Part shown: piece after piece, positions 19,316 through 29,872 of the stretch
Numbering within the stretch: the first letter of the stretch is position 1
How the letters are laid out: every line of letters starts with the position of its first letter
The notes under the pieces: model-generated
The model's database searches: none
Told to the model about the DNA's origin: nothing
What the model saw: only the letters and a program-made list of their open reading frames with translations
Source of the DNA: an uncultured Flavobacteriaceae bacterium
GTDB taxonomy: Bacteria; Bacteroidota; Bacteroidia; Flavobacteriales; Flavobacteriaceae
DNA: 64,000 nucleotides
Direction: 5' to 3'
NCBI GenBank assembly: GCA_913045325.1
Contig: CAJWPZ010000005.1
Coordinates: forward strand, 25,885-89,884
Position numbers and translations under genes: made by a program

Positions 19316-22300
19316 ATGGCAAGAAATAATAAAGAACAAGCAGCACCAAAATTCAATAAGATTTCTATAGGACTGGCTTCACCAGAAAAAATCCTTGGAG
19401 AGTCTAGAGGTGAGGTGTTGAAACCAGAAACAATTAACTACCGTACGCACAAACCAGAGCGTGACGGTTTGTTCTGTGAGCGTATTTTTGGACCTGTAAA
19501 GGACTATGAATGTGCTTGTGGAAAATATAAAAGAATTCGCTACAAAGGGATCGTTTGTGATCGTTGTGGTGTAGAGGTAACAGAAAAGAAAGTACGTAGA
19601 GATAGAGTTGGACACATCAATTTGGTGGTGCCTGTTGCTCATATCTGGTATTTCCGTAGTTTACCAAACAAAATAGGATATCTTCTAGGATTACCATCAA
19701 AGAAGTTGGATATGATTATATACTACGAGCGTTACGTAGTTATCCAACCAGGTATTGCCAAAAACGAAGAGGGAGAACCTGTTCACAAATTAGATTTCTT
19801 AACAGAAGAAGAGTACCTAACTATTTTAGAGACAATTCCTCAAGAAAATCAATATTTAGAAGATACAGATCCAAACAAATTCATCGCTAAGATGGGTGCA
19901 GAGTGTTTGATTGATTTATTAAATCTAATTGATCTTCACGAATTATCTTTTGAGCTGCGTCATAAGGCAAATAACGAAACTTCTAAACAACGTAAGACAG
20001 AGGCTCTAAAGAGACTTCAAGTTGTAGAGGCGTTGCGTGATGCAAACAAAACTCGTGAGAATAAAGCCTCTTGGATGATCATGAAGGTTATTCCAATTAT
20101 ACCGCCAGAGCTGCGTCCACTAGTGCCACTAGATGGAGGTCGTTTTGCAACCTCAGATTTAAATGATTTATACCGCCGTGTAATTATCAGAAACAACCGT
20201 TTGAAGCGTTTGATGGAGATTAAAGCTCCAGAGGTAATTTTGCGTAATGAAAAGCGTATGTTGCAAGAATCTGTAGATTCATTGTTTGACAACACCCGTA
20301 AATCATCTGCAGTAAAGACAGATAGTAACCGTCCATTAAAATCTCTTTCAGATTCACTAAAGGGTAAGCAAGGACGTTTTCGTCAAAACCTATTAGGGAA
20401 GCGTGTTGATTATTCTGCACGTTCTGTAATTGTTGTTGGACCAGAATTAAAATTATTTGAATGTGGATTGCCAAAAGGTATGGCTGCAGAATTATACAAG
20501 CCTTTCGTGATACGTAAGTTGATTGAAAGAGGTATTGTTAAGACTGTAAAATCTGCAAAGAAAATTATAGAGAAAAAGGAGCCTGTAGTTTGGGATATCC
20601 TGGAAAACGTCTTGAAAGGACATCCAGTACTGCTAAACCGTGCCCCTACGCTTCACCGTCTAGGTATTCAAGCGTTTCAGCCAAAGTTAATTGAAGGAAA
20701 AGCAATCCAGTTGCACCCATTAGTATGTACGGCCTTTAACGCCGATTTTGATGGAGATCAAATGGCAGTTCACCTTCCACTTGGGCCAGAGGCGATATTG
20801 GAAGCACAACTATTGATGTTGGCTTCACACAATATACTGAATCCTGCAAACGGTGCTCCAGTTGCAGTACCTTCTCAAGATATGGTACTGGGTCTTTATT
20901 ACATGACCAAATTACGCCTATCAACAAAAGAGGTGAAAGTAAAAGGAGAAGGATTAACTTTCTACTCAGCAGAAGAAGCAGTAATTGCTTACAATGAGAA
21001 GATGGTTGATTTGAATGCTCAAATCAAAATTAGAACTAAAGATTTCAATGAAGCGGGCGAACTTGTTTTCCAAATCATCGAAACTACACTAGGTAGAGTA
21101 ATCTTTAATCAAAACGTACCTGAAGCAGCTGGTTATATTAATGAAGTATTAACCAAAAAATCTCTTAGAGATATTATTGGTGGTATTTTGGCTAAAACTA
21201 GTGTGCCAGTAACTGCAGATTTCTTGGATGAAATTAAAACCTTAGGATATAAGTTTGCATTTGAGGGTGGATTATCATTCTCACTTGGAGATATTATTAT
21301 TCCAGCAGAGAAGTACACAATGATTGATCAAGCCAATGAAAAAGTAGATGCTATTAGAGCAAACTACAACATGGGTCTTATTACTCAAAACGAACGTTAC
21401 AACCAAGTTATTGATATCTGGACAGCTACCAATGCAGGATTAACCGAGTTATCTATGAAGCGTATACGCGAAGATCAACAAGGATTTAACTCTGTGTATA
21501 TGATGCTTGATTCTGGAGCACGTGGATCTAAAGAACAGATTCGTCAGTTAACTGGTATGCGTGGTTTGATGGCTAAGCCTAAAAAATCTAACAGTGGTGG
21601 TGGAGAAATTATTGAAAATCCAATTCTTTCTAACTTTAAGGAAGGTCTTTCAATTTTAGAATACTTCATTTCTACTCACGGTGCACGTAAAGGACTTGCA
21701 GATACAGCCCTTAAAACGGCAGATGCAGGATACCTAACCCGTAGACTGGTAGATGTTTCTCAAGATGTAATTGTCAATTCTGTTGACTGTGGTACACTAA
21801 GAGGTATTGAGGTAAAAGCATTAAAGAAAAATGAAGAAGTTGTTGAAGACTTAAAAGCAAGAATTGTTGGTCGTACCTCTCTAAATGATGTAATAAACCC
21901 ATTGACAAAAGAAGTACTTGTAGCTAGTGGGCATCATATAAATGAGGTTATTGCTAAAACTATAGAAGATTCTCCTATAGATACTGTTGAAGTTAGATCT
22001 GCATTAACCTGTGAGGCTAAAAGAGGTATTTGTGCACAATGTTACGGAAGAAACCTTGCTACCAATAAAATGGTACAAAGAGGTGAAGCTGTAGGTGTTG
22101 TTGCTGCGCAGTCTATTGGTGAACCAGGTACACAGCTTACACTTCGTACCTTCCACGTGGGTGGTATTGCAGGTAACATTTCAGAAGAGAACAAACTCAA
22201 AATGAAATTTGATGGTGTTGCTGAAATTGAAGATCTAAAAACTGTAAAAGGTCAAGATGCTGACGGGAATGATATTAATATTGTTATTTCTCGTACTTCT

Positions 22301-23617
22301 GAATTGAAATTAACAGACAAGAAAACAGGAATTACCTTATCTACCAATAACATCCAATACGGATCAACCATTTTTGTAAAAGATGGTGACACCTTAAAGA
22401 AGGATGATGTTGTTTCTACCTGGGATCCATACAACGGTGTGATTATTTCAGAATTTGCAGGTAAAATCAGGTACGAGAATATCGAACAGGGTGTTACATA
22501 TACTGTAGAGATTGATGAGCAAACCGGTTTCCAAGAAAAGGTAATTACAGAATCTAGAGATAAGAAAAAGATACCAACGCTTCAAATTATAGGAAAAGGC
22601 GACGAAGTAATTCGTAGCTATAACCTACCACTAGGAGCCTTGATTCAAGTTGATGACAACGAGAAAATCAAGATTGGTAAAATTTTGGTGAAGATTCCAC
22701 GTAAATCTGCAAAAGCGGGTGATATTACTGGAGGTCTTCCAAGAGTAACCGAACTCTTTGAGGCGCGTAACCCTTCAAATCCTGCTGTTGTAAGTGAGAT
22801 TGATGGTGTTGTTTCTTTCGGGAAAATCAAGCGTGGTAATCGTGAAATCATTGTAGAGTCTAAACTAGGCGAAGTAATGAAATATTTGGTGAAATTAAGT
22901 AACCAGATTCTTGTACAAGAAAACGATTACGTAAGAGCAGGTATGCCACTTAGTGATGGTTCTACCACACCAGAGGATATTCTTAGAATTAAAGGCCCAT
23001 CTGCAGTACAGCAATACTTAGTGAACGAAGTTCAGGAAGTATACCGTCTGCAAGGTGTGAAGATTAATGATAAGCATTTTGAGGTTGTAGTACGCCAGAT
23101 GATGCGTAAAGTTAAGATTGTTGATAGTGGAGACACTAGCTTTTTGGAAAACCAATTGGCTCATAAAGATGATTTTATCGAAGAAAACGATAAGATATTT
23201 GGAATGAAGGTAATTGAAAACGCAGGTGATTCTGAAAACTTAAAAGAAGGTCAAATCATCTCGGCACGTAAGCTGAGAGATGAAAACTCTATTTTAAGAA
23301 GAGCTGATAAAACATTGGTAGAAGGCCGTGATGCAGTAAATGCAACAGCAACGCCAATACTGCAAGGTATTACAAGAGCGTCTCTACAGACTAAATCTTT
23401 TATATCTGCAGCATCTTTCCAAGAAACAACTAAAGTATTAAACGAAGCAGCAGTAGCTGGTAAGGTAGATACTCTAGAGGGTCTTAAGGAGAATGTAATT
23501 GTAGGACATAAAATACCTGCCGGAACCGGTATGCGTAATTATGATACTATCATTGTAGGCTCTAAGGAAGAGTTAGCCCAAAGAACTCAAGAAAAGCAAG
23601 AGGTTAATTATAACTAA
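19316..23617 (+). CDS. rpoC: DNA-directed RNA polymerase subunit beta'
   Basis: A 1433-residue catalytic subunit. The N-terminal zinc site is [20 protein letters not shown]. The Mg-binding catalytic loop NADFDGDQM starts at about residue 475, the second zinc site ([15 protein letters not shown]) is near residue 900, and the trigger-loop/bridge region is present ([16 protein letters not shown]). Length is normal for the phylum. A terminator follows at 23641-23672, which closes the ribosomal/RNA polymerase block. Confidence 0.98.
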   Translation: MARNNKEQAAPKFNKISIGLASPEKILGESRGEVLKPETINYRTHKPERDGLFCERIFGPVKDYECACGKYKRIRYKGIVCDRCGVEVTEKKVRRDRVGHINLVVPVAHIWYFRSLPNKIGYLLGLPSKKLDMIIYYERYVVIQPGIAKNEEGEPVHKLDFLTEEEYLTILETIPQENQYLEDTDPNKFIAKMGAECLIDLLNLIDLHELSFELRHKANNETSKQRKTEALKRLQVVEALRDANKTRENKASWMIMKVIPIIPPELRPLVPLDGGRFATSDLNDLYRRVIIRNNRLKRLMEIKAPEVILRNEKRMLQESVDSLFDNTRKSSAVKTDSNRPLKSLSDSLKGKQGRFRQNLLGKRVDYSARSVIVVGPELKLFECGLPKGMAAELYKPFVIRKLIERGIVKTVKSAKKIIEKKEPVVWDILENVLKGHPVLLNRAPTLHRLGIQAFQPKLIEGKAIQLHPLVCTAFNADFDGDQMAVHLPLGPEAILEAQLLMLASHNILNPANGAPVAVPSQDMVLGLYYMTKLRLSTKEVKVKGEGLTFYSAEEAVIAYNEKMVDLNAQIKIRTKDFNEAGELVFQIIETTLGRVIFNQNVPEAAGYINEVLTKKSLRDIIGGILAKTSVPVTADFLDEIKTLGYKFAFEGGLSFSLGDIIIPAEKYTMIDQANEKVDAIRANYNMGLITQNERYNQVIDIWTATNAGLTELSMKRIREDQQGFNSVYMMLDSGARGSKEQIRQLTGMRGLMAKPKKSNSGGGEIIENPILSNFKEGLSILEYFISTHGARKGLADTALKTADAGYLTRRLVDVSQDVIVNSVDCGTLRGIEVKALKKNEEVVEDLKARIVGRTSLNDVINPLTKEVLVASGHHINEVIAKTIEDSPIDTVEVRSALTCEAKRGICAQCYGRNLATNKMVQRGEAVGVVAAQSIGEPGTQLTLRTFHVGGIAGNISEENKLKMKFDGVAEIEDLKTVKGQDADGNDINIVISRTSELKLTDKKTGITLSTNNIQYGSTIFVKDGDTLKKDDVVSTWDPYNGVIISEFAGKIRYENIEQGVTYTVEIDEQTGFQEKVITESRDKKKIPTLQIIGKGDEVIRSYNLPLGALIQVDDNEKIKIGKILVKIPRKSAKAGDITGGLPRVTELFEARNPSNPAVVSEIDGVVSFGKIKRGNREIIVESKLGEVMKYLVKLSNQILVQENDYVRAGMPLSDGSTTPEDILRIKGPSAVQQYLVNEVQEVYRLQGVKINDKHFEVVVRQMMRKVKIVDSGDTSFLENQLAHKDDFIEENDKIFGMKVIENAGDSENLKEGQIISARKLRDENSILRRADKTLVEGRDAVNATATPILQGITRASLQTKSFISAASFQETTKVLNEAAVAGKVDTLEGLKENVIVGHKIPAGTGMRNYDTIIVGSKEELAQRTQEKQEVNYN

Positions 23618-23640
23618 TCTTTTACCTTTTAATATTAATG

Positions 23641-23672
23641 CAAAATCCCGTGACAGTAGTTTCGGGATTTTG
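23641..23672 (+). terminator. Rho-independent terminator after rpoC
   Basis: CAAAATCCCG pairs perfectly with CGGGATTTTG, with a loop of 12 nt, followed by TTTTTT. It lies 24 nt after the rpoC stop. Confidence 0.85.
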
Positions 23673-23752
23673 TTTTTTAAATGAATATATAATGGTAAAT
23701 TTATAGGGTAGTGCCGCTATGGTGGTACTCTAGAATTTTAAATACTTAAAAA

Positions 23753-24073
23753 ATGGCAGATCAAAAAAATAACAATCCAAAAAAACCAAGTTTAAATATC
23801 GAGCTAGATGCAGATGTTGCGCAAGGAATTTATAGTAATTTGGCTATAATTAACCATTCTCAATCTGAGTTTGTGGTAGACTTTGTAAGTATTATGCCTG
23901 GTGTACCTAAAAGTAAGGTGAAATCTAGAATTGTATTAACGCCGCAGCATGCCAAGCGTTTTTTAAAAGCATTAAATGAGAATGTTTCTAGATTTGAAAA
24001 GCAAAACGGAACCATTCAAGACAATAACCAGCCGCAAATACCCATTAGTTTTGGCCCAACAGGTGAGGCATAA
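23753..24073 (+). CDS. DUF3467 domain protein
   Basis: A 106-residue soluble protein matching the DUF3467 pattern: a central LAIINHSQSEFVVDFVSIMP, then LTPQHAKRFLKALNENV. It occurs just after rpoC, as often in Bacteroidota. The N-terminus is Lys/Asn-rich and the C-terminus (IPISFGPTGEA) is flexible. The function is unknown; the conserved place next to RNA polymerase genes is suggestive only. Confidence 0.85.
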   Translation: MADQKNNNPKKPSLNIELDADVAQGIYSNLAIINHSQSEFVVDFVSIMPGVPKSKVKSRIVLTPQHAKRFLKALNENVSRFEKQNGTIQDNNQPQIPISFGPTGEA

Positions 24074-24122
24074 GGTTTGCAGAAACTCTTGTATTTAATA
24101 ATCAAAAAATAAAATATAGATT

Positions 24123-24494
24123 ATGAATTGGTATTTAAAAGCTTTAAATCAATACGCAGATTTTAATGGTAGAGCAAGAAGAAAAGAATATTGGATGTTT
24201 TTTCTGTTTAATATGGTTTTTGCAGTTTTAGCATCACTTATTGATATAGCAGCTGGTACAGCAAACTTAGACTCAGGTTCTGGTGTTTTTCAAGGCATTT
24301 ACTCTCTTGCGGTTTTGATTCCAGGATTGGCAGTAGGTGTAAGAAGACTTCATGATGTTGGTAAAAGTGGATGGATGCTTTTAATAGCATTAATACCAAT
24401 CATTGGTGCTATATGGCTGCTAGTTTTAATGGTAACAGATAGTAAAGAAGGAACCAACAAATGGGGCGAAAACCCTAAAGATGTTATGGAGTAA
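24123..24494 (+). CDS. DUF805 family membrane protein
   Basis: A 123-residue protein with about three to four TM segments. DUF805 hallmarks are NGRARRKEYWMFFLF near the start and PGLAVGVRRLHDVGKSGW in the middle. It is an inner-membrane protein of unknown function found widely in bacteria. It lies 49 nt after the DUF3467 gene, so the two may be co-transcribed. Confidence 0.88.
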   Translation: MNWYLKALNQYADFNGRARRKEYWMFFLFNMVFAVLASLIDIAAGTANLDSGSGVFQGIYSLAVLIPGLAVGVRRLHDVGKSGWMLLIALIPIIGAIWLLVLMVTDSKEGTNKWGENPKDVME

Positions 24495-24551
24495 TAAAAC
24501 TACAATCAGGTTGCGAATATCAAGACATATTTAAGACGCAGTCAATCAAAA

Positions 24552-26153
24552 TTATTCTCTCTGGCTTTCAAATTCACTTACCAAATGCAGTTTTATAGTT
24601 GGGTATTTACTCTGTGTCATTTGCAGGGTAAAGGCAGAGTCTGCAAAAAACACCAACTGACCCCGTTTGTCTTTGGCTAAAAACTTAGATTTTACACGTT
24701 TAAAATCCTTAAACTCATCACTTTTTTCATCTAATGGGTCTACCCAGCAGGCCTTGTGCACATTTAGGTTTTCATACCTACAAATAGCTCCATACTCATG
24801 TTCTAACCTGTACTGTATTACTTCAAATTGTAAGGCTCCAACGGTTCCAATTGCTTTACGGCCGTTTAGCTCTAGGGTAAATAATTGTGCAACACCTTCA
24901 TCCATTAATTGGTCAATCCCTTTCTCAAGTTGCTTACTTTTTAAAGGGTCTGCGTTGTTGATGTATTTAAAGAATTCTGGAGAAAAACTTGGAATTCCTT
25001 TGTAATTCATTTGTTCTCCCTGTGTGAGTGTATCTCCAATTTTAAAACTTCCTGTATCATGAAGCCCAACAATATCTCCAGGGTAGGAGGTGTCTACGAT
25101 TTGTTTTTTTTCTGCAAAGAATGCGTTAGGGCTAGAGAATTTCATTTTCTTTCCATTACGCACATGAACATAATTTGTATTTCTTTGAAAAACACCAGAC
25201 ACAATTTTTATAAAAGCCAACCGGTCTCTGTGTTTGGGATCCATGTTTGCATGTATTTTAAATACAAAGCCAGAAAATTCTTTTTCTTCTGGTTTTACGA
25301 GTCTTGTGTCACTAGATTTTGGTTGTGGCTTTGGAGCAATTTTAACAAAACAATCTAACAATTCTCTCACTCCAAAATTATTTAAAGCAGACCCAAAAAA
25401 CACGGGCTGTAATCCTCCTTGAAGGTACTCTTCTCTGTTAAATTTTGGGTATACCTCATCTATAAGTTCTAGTTCTTCTCGTATGGTTTGTGCGGCATCA
25501 GTGCCAATGAGTTCATCAAGTTTTTTAGATGCTATGTCTTCTATTTCAATAGTTTCTTCGATGTTTTTACGGCTATCGCCACTAAATAGGTTGATATTTT
25601 TTTCCCAGATATTATAAATTCCCTTAAAGTCATACCCCATACCAATAGGGAAGGAGAGAGGTGTTACTCTTAGTTTTAATTTTTGCTCAACTTCGTCCAA
25701 AAGCTCAAAGGCATCTTTACCTTCTCTATCTAGTTTGTTTATAAACACAATCATCGGGATGTTGCGCATGCGGCAAACCTCCACTAGTTTTTCTGTTTGT
25801 TCTTCAACTCCTTTTGCAACATCTATTACTACAATTACACTGTCTACAGCAGTTAGGGTTCTAAAGGTGTCTTCTGCAAAATCTTTGTGACCCGGTGTGT
25901 CTAGGATGTTTATTTTAATGCCTTCATATTCAAAAGCTAGAACAGAGGTAGCCACTGAGATACCACGTTGCCTCTCAATTTCCATAAAGTCACTAGTGGC
26001 GCCTTTTTTAATTTTATTACTCTTTACAGCGCCCGCCTCTTGGATAGCTCCTCCAAAAAGCAGTAGTTTTTCTGTTAAGGTTGTTTTACCAGCATCTGGG
26101 TGAGATATAATGCCAAATGTTTTTCTTCTGTCTATTTCTTTTTGTAATGACAT
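24552..26153 (-). CDS. prfC: peptide chain release factor 3
   Basis: A 533-residue translational GTPase that recycles RF1/RF2 after termination. G1 is SHPDAGKTTLTEKLL, then QRGISVATSV (switch I), DTPGHKDFAEDTF (G3) and NKLDREGKD (G4). RF3-specific domains follow, ending SEFESQRE. Length matches E. coli RF3 (529). It is transcribed alone from a promoter element at 26171-26178, divergent from the exonuclease gene. Confidence 0.96.
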   Translation of the reverse strand: MSLQKEIDRRKTFGIISHPDAGKTTLTEKLLLFGGAIQEAGAVKSNKIKKGATSDFMEIERQRGISVATSVLAFEYEGIKINILDTPGHKDFAEDTFRTLTAVDSVIVVIDVAKGVEEQTEKLVEVCRMRNIPMIVFINKLDREGKDAFELLDEVEQKLKLRVTPLSFPIGMGYDFKGIYNIWEKNINLFSGDSRKNIEETIEIEDIASKKLDELIGTDAAQTIREELELIDEVYPKFNREEYLQGGLQPVFFGSALNNFGVRELLDCFVKIAPKPQPKSSDTRLVKPEEKEFSGFVFKIHANMDPKHRDRLAFIKIVSGVFQRNTNYVHVRNGKKMKFSSPNAFFAEKKQIVDTSYPGDIVGLHDTGSFKIGDTLTQGEQMNYKGIPSFSPEFFKYINNADPLKSKQLEKGIDQLMDEGVAQLFTLELNGRKAIGTVGALQFEVIQYRLEHEYGAICRYENLNVHKACWVDPLDEKSDEFKDFKRVKSKFLAKDKRGQLVFFADSAFTLQMTQSKYPTIKLHLVSEFESQRE

Positions 26154-26170
26154 TTATAAAAATTTTTGAA

Positions 26171-26178
26171 CAAAGATA
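26171..26178 (-). promoter_or_regulatory. TAnnTTTG -7 element of prfC
   Basis: The minus strand reads TATCTTTG, 17 nt before the prfC ATG. It is the left half of the prfC/exonuclease divergent promoter region. Confidence 0.5.
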
Positions 26179-26283
26179 CAGCTAGTTTTTAGTTTAGGAT
26201 GTAATATTAAAAAACCTATTTCTTTGTTGGGTACCCTTTTGTTTTTATGTCTTACTGTTTTATCTAATTGATTGAATTTCTTT

Positions 26284-26291
26284 TACCTTTG
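26284..26291 (+). promoter_or_regulatory. TAnnTTTG -7 element of the DnaQ-like exonuclease gene
   Basis: TACCTTTG lies 16 nt before ATG 26308. It helps choose that ATG over the in-frame TTG at 26272, which is upstream of the promoter. Confidence 0.55.
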
Positions 26292-26307
26292 TAGTATAAA
26301 TTTTATT

Positions 26308-27081
26308 ATGGAATTACAACTTACCAAACCTATTTGCTTTTTTGATTTAGAAACTACGGGTGTTAACATAGCTACAGATAGAATCGTTGAGATTTCTATA
26401 CTAAAAGTATTTCCAAACGGAAATAAGCAGAGCCATACCTGGAGGGTGAACCCTACCCTCCCAATACCACCAGAAACTACAGCAGTACATGGCATTACAG
26501 ATCAGATGGTGGCCAATGAGCCTGTATTTAAAGATCTCTCCAAGCAAGTCTATGATTTAATTAAAGATAGCGATTTAGGGGGCTTTAATAGCAACCGTTT
26601 TGATATTCCATTACTGGCAGAAGAATTATTAAGAGCTGGTGTAGATTTTGATATGAAGAAAAATCTTGCCGTAGATGTGCAAACTATTTTTCATAAAAAA
26701 GAAAAAAGAACCCTTGAGGCAGCTTACCAATTTTATTGTGGTAAAACACTTGTAGATGCTCACAGCGCAGCTGCAGACACCAATGCTACTTATGAGGTTT
26801 TAAAGGCTCAATTATCAAGATACGATGATTTAGATAATAATGTTTCTAGCTTGGCTGAGTTTAGTGTGCACAGAAAATTTGCAGATTTTGCTGGATACAT
26901 AGGCTATGATAAACAGGGTAGCGAAGTTTTTAGTTTCGGAAAACACAAGGGTGCACTAGTTTTAGATATTTTAGAAAAAGAGCCAGGTTATTTTGGTTGG
27001 TTGTTAAATGCAGATTTCCCTTTATATACCAAAAAAGTGCTAACTAAAATTAAACTAAGTAAGTTAAATACTAAGTTTTAA
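26308..27081 (+). CDS. DnaQ-like 3'-5' exonuclease (DEDD family)
   Basis: A 257-residue protein. ExoI (FFDLETTG, Asp/Glu), ExoII (SNRFDIPLL) and ExoIII (DAHSAAADTNATYEVL, His/Asp, DEDDh type) are all present, so the nuclease should be active on DNA or RNA 3' ends. Residues from about 200 (GKHKGALVLDILEKEPGYFGW) form an additional small domain resembling the DUF3820-type fold encoded at 42337. It is an epsilon-like or RNase T-like nuclease; it is not fused to a polymerase. It probably starts a run of genes up to cinA (gaps of 18, 8 and 0 nt). Confidence 0.82.
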   Translation: MELQLTKPICFFDLETTGVNIATDRIVEISILKVFPNGNKQSHTWRVNPTLPIPPETTAVHGITDQMVANEPVFKDLSKQVYDLIKDSDLGGFNSNRFDIPLLAEELLRAGVDFDMKKNLAVDVQTIFHKKEKRTLEAAYQFYCGKTLVDAHSAAADTNATYEVLKAQLSRYDDLDNNVSSLAEFSVHRKFADFAGYIGYDKQGSEVFSFGKHKGALVLDILEKEPGYFGWLLNADFPLYTKKVLTKIKLSKLNTKF

Positions 27082-27099
27082 TATCCAATTTCAGCACTT

Positions 27100-27711
27100 A
27101 TGAAGATTATTTGTATTGGTAGAAATTACGCAGATCACATCACCGAGCTTAAAAATGAAAGGCCCTCAGAGCCCATCATTTTTTTAAAACCTGACACCTC
27201 AATACTTTTAAAAAAACAACCTTTTTTTATACCAGAGTTTAGTAACCAAGTACAGCACGAGGTCGAGCTTTTGATTAAAATAACAAAGGTTGGAAAACAT
27301 ATTGATAAAAAATTTGCACACAAATACTACGATGAAATAGGCCTGGGTATAGATTTCACTGCCCGTGATTTACAGCAACAATTAAAACAAAAGGGGCTTC
27401 CTTGGGAAAAAGCAAAAGCCTTTGATGGAGCGGCAGTGATTGGTAAATTTGTTCCAAAAAGCAGGTTTGAATCCTTAGATGCTATTTCTTTTTCACTGAA
27501 AAAAAATGAGCAATTGGTGCAACAAGGAAACTCTTCTCATATGCTATGGAAATTTGATGATTTAATAGAATATGTATCAAAATATTTCACTTTAAAGATA
27601 GGAGATGTTATATTTACCGGTACACCCGCAGGAGTTGCTAAAGTAAATCCAGATGATGTGTTGTCAGGATTTATAGCAGATGAAGAATTTTTTAAAATAA
27701 GAATCAAATAA
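27100..27711 (+). CDS. fumarylacetoacetate hydrolase family protein
   Basis: A 203-residue FAH-domain protein. The start MKIICIGRNYADHITEL, the metal ligands in EVELLIKI and GIDFTARDL, and FTGTPAGVAKV near the C-terminus are family marks. Members hydrolyse or decarboxylate beta-diketo acids (acylpyruvases, oxaloacetate decarboxylases). At about 200 residues it is nearer the acylpyruvate hydrolase/FAHD1 group. The substrate is not readable. It lies 18 nt after the exonuclease gene and 8 nt before the Hpt gene. Confidence 0.85.
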   Translation: MKIICIGRNYADHITELKNERPSEPIIFLKPDTSILLKKQPFFIPEFSNQVQHEVELLIKITKVGKHIDKKFAHKYYDEIGLGIDFTARDLQQQLKQKGLPWEKAKAFDGAAVIGKFVPKSRFESLDAISFSLKKNEQLVQQGNSSHMLWKFDDLIEYVSKYFTLKIGDVIFTGTPAGVAKVNPDDVLSGFIADEEFFKIRIK

Positions 27712-27719
27712 TTAATTTC

Positions 27720-28061
27720 ATGGACACACATTATTCTAAGGCTAGTTTAAGCTTAATTGCAGATGGTGATCAGGACTTTATGTCTATAGTGGCGCAAACC
27801 TTTTTAGAAGAAATCCCTTCAGATCTTGAGGGGCTAACAGAGGCCATAAAGGACAACAACAAAGAATTAGCCTATCAGTTTGCTCACAAAATGAAACCAA
27901 ATTTTGAAATGTTTGGTATTGAGGTCCAAAAAGATGTCAAGAGCATAGAGTCTTGGACCAAATCATCAAGAAGTGAGACTTCTGTGCAAGAAAATATTGA
28001 CACCTTAAACCGAGTACTTTCTCATGTTTTTGAAGAATTAAAAACAGACTTCCCAACTTAG
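27720..28061 (+). CDS. orphan Hpt (histidine phosphotransfer) domain protein
   Basis: A 113-residue four-helix protein. The phosphoacceptor region FAHKMKPNFEMFG (His57) matches the Hpt HxxK pattern. It would shuttle phosphate between a hybrid histidine kinase and a response regulator, but no kinase or regulator is nearby. The ORF abuts cinA directly (stop at 28061, cinA ATG at 28062), which suggests co-transcription. The partner proteins are unknown. Confidence 0.78.
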   Translation: MDTHYSKASLSLIADGDQDFMSIVAQTFLEEIPSDLEGLTEAIKDNNKELAYQFAHKMKPNFEMFGIEVQKDVKSIESWTKSSRSETSVQENIDTLNRVLSHVFEELKTDFPT

Positions 28062-29309
28062 ATGCTAGCAGAAATAATTACCATTGGAGATGAAATACTA
28101 ATTGGTCAAATCACAGATACTAATTCTGTATTTATAGCCAAAGAGTTAAACAAAATAGGAGTACAGGTATACCAAATAACCTCTGTACAAGACCACAGGC
28201 AACATATTTTAAATGCGCTGGAAGATGCTAAAAATAGAGTAGATATTGTTCTTGTAACGGGGGGCTTAGGACCAACCAAAGATGATATCACCAAAAAAAC
28301 TTTTTTAGAATATTTTCAGGACACCTTGGTAGAAAGCCCGGTAGTGCTGCAAAATATTAAAGACATCTTTTCTAAATATTTACAGAGAGCTCCACTGGCT
28401 TCAAATCTAGAACAAGCTATGGTTCCTTCAAAAGCCATTGTGCTTCAAAACCCTATAGGTACTGCGCCCGGTATGTGGCTTGAAAAAGACGACACCGTTT
28501 TTGTATCCATGCCTGGGGTGCCAATCGAGATGAGAAAGCTCATTACTGATCATGTATTACCTAGAATAAAAACACAATTTGACAGGCCTTTTATTTATCA
28601 TAAAACCTTGCTTACCTATGGTAAAGGGGAGAGTGAGATACAAGAGATTATAGCCTCTTGGGAAGCTCAGTTACCTGTAGATATTAAATTAGCTTATTTG
28701 CCTTCTTTGGGACGAGTTAGACTTCGCTTATCTTCTTCAAGCCGCGATCAGCAGACCTTGAAAGAGGATGTAGATGCCCAAATGAGTGTTCTAAATGGTT
28801 TATTAAATGATATTTCTATTGGGTTTGAAGACCAAACTAGTATTCAAGATCAAATTAGCACAAAGCTTCAAAAACAAGACTGTTTTTTAAGTGTTGTAGA
28901 AAGCTGTACTGGTGGCGCTATTGCAGGAGAAATTACAATTTTGGAGGGCGCCTCCTCTTACTTCAAAGCAGGCATGATAGCATATGCAACCCAAATAAAG
29001 ACAGATGTCTTAGGGGTTGACCCTGTGCTTATTGAAAAGCATTCTGTGGTTAGCCTCCCAGTGGCAGAAGCTATGGCTTTGCAAAGTAACATTGTTTTTG
29101 ATAGTCAGTACGCAATTGCAACTACAGGAGTGGCAGGACCTAAAACAACAGATTCCTTAGCAAGTGTAGGTGCGGTATGTATAGCTATTGCTAGCCCTAG
29201 AGGTGTTTTTTCTCAAGAGTTTAACTTTGGAAACTCTAGAGAGAGGGTTATTAAAAAGGCTACAAATAAAGCTTTTGAGATGCTTTTAAAAGAAATATCA
29301 AAAAACTGA
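28062..29309 (+). CDS. cinA: CinA family protein (competence/damage-inducible; NMN deamidase domain)
   Basis: A 415-residue two-domain protein. An N-terminal MoCF/COG1058 domain (AEIITIGDEILIGQITDTNS; GLGPTKDD) belongs to the pyridine-nucleotide pyrophosphatase group. The C-terminal CinA domain from about residue 260 (VVESCTGGAIAGEIT; ATTGVAGPKT) carries nicotinamide-nucleotide amidohydrolase activity in characterised members. The role is pyridine nucleotide salvage. Length is typical. It is the last gene of the 26308-29309 run. Confidence 0.92.
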   Translation: MLAEIITIGDEILIGQITDTNSVFIAKELNKIGVQVYQITSVQDHRQHILNALEDAKNRVDIVLVTGGLGPTKDDITKKTFLEYFQDTLVESPVVLQNIKDIFSKYLQRAPLASNLEQAMVPSKAIVLQNPIGTAPGMWLEKDDTVFVSMPGVPIEMRKLITDHVLPRIKTQFDRPFIYHKTLLTYGKGESEIQEIIASWEAQLPVDIKLAYLPSLGRVRLRLSSSSRDQQTLKEDVDAQMSVLNGLLNDISIGFEDQTSIQDQISTKLQKQDCFLSVVESCTGGAIAGEITILEGASSYFKAGMIAYATQIKTDVLGVDPVLIEKHSVVSLPVAEAMALQSNIVFDSQYAIATTGVAGPKTTDSLASVGAVCIAIASPRGVFSQEFNFGNSRERVIKKATNKAFEMLLKEISKN

Positions 29310-29315
29310 AATCCT

Positions 29316-29350
29316 TTTGTTGTGCAAACCAATAATATTAATTAAATTTG
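29316..29350 (+). promoter_or_regulatory. promoter of rpmB-rpmG-DUF4295
   Basis: TTTG (29316-29319), a 23-nt spacer and TAAATTTG (29343-29350) lie 33 nt before rpmB. Confidence 0.55.
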
Positions 29351-29383
29351 CACCCTGATTAAAAATAACTAAATATTATACAA

Positions 29384-29623
29384 ATGTCTAGAGTTTGTGA
29401 GCTTACCGGAAAGAGAGCAATGGTTGGAAACAACGTTTCTCACGCGATGAATAAAACAAAGCGCAAGTTTAATGTAAATTTAAAGAAAAAGCGTTTTTAC
29501 ATACCAGAAGAAGACCAGTGGATTACCCTTAAGGTATCTACATCGGCTTTAAAAAATATTAACAAGAAAGGAATCTTTGCAGTTGTTAAAGAAGCTCGCG
29601 AAAAAGGTTTTTTAAACAAATAA
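29384..29623 (+). CDS. rpmB: 50S ribosomal protein L28
   Basis: A 79-residue basic protein with SRVCELTGKRAMVGNNVSHA at the N-terminus and LKVSTSALKNINKKG in the second half, both diagnostic of L28. It is first of the L28-L33-DUF4295 trio typical of Bacteroidota. Confidence 0.96.
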   Translation: MSRVCELTGKRAMVGNNVSHAMNKTKRKFNVNLKKKRFYIPEEDQWITLKVSTSALKNINKKGIFAVVKEAREKGFLNK

Positions 29624-29649
29624 TAGCATAACGCTTAACGTCAATTACA

Positions 29650-29832
29650 ATGGCTAGAAAAGGAAATAGAGTACAGGTTATATTAGAATGTACAGAGCAC
29701 AAAGAATCAGGACAGCCTGGAACTTCTCGTTACATTACTACAAAAAACAAAAAGAACACACCAGATAGAATGGAGTTGAAAAAATTCAATTCTGTCTTGA
29801 AGAAAATGACTGTTCATAAAGAAATTAAATAA
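29650..29832 (+). CDS. rpmG: 50S ribosomal protein L33
   Basis: A 60-residue protein ([35 protein letters not shown]). Only one of the four zinc-ligand cysteines of the C+ form is seen (ECTEH), so this is a zinc-independent C- paralogue. It lies 26 nt after rpmB. Confidence 0.95.
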   Translation: MARKGNRVQVILECTEHKESGQPGTSRYITTKNKKNTPDRMELKKFNSVLKKMTVHKEIK

Positions 29833-29872
29833 TTAATCTTTTTTAATTTTAAAAAGATAAAAACTATACGTT

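Noticed and set aside
24552..27081. Riboswitch in the prfC/exonuclease divergent spacer
   Set aside because: The 154-nt spacer is explained by two opposite promoter elements; no conserved riboswitch core is recognisable.
27720..28061. Start of a two-component system island
   Set aside because: No histidine kinase or receiver-domain gene is nearby; kept only as an orphan Hpt.
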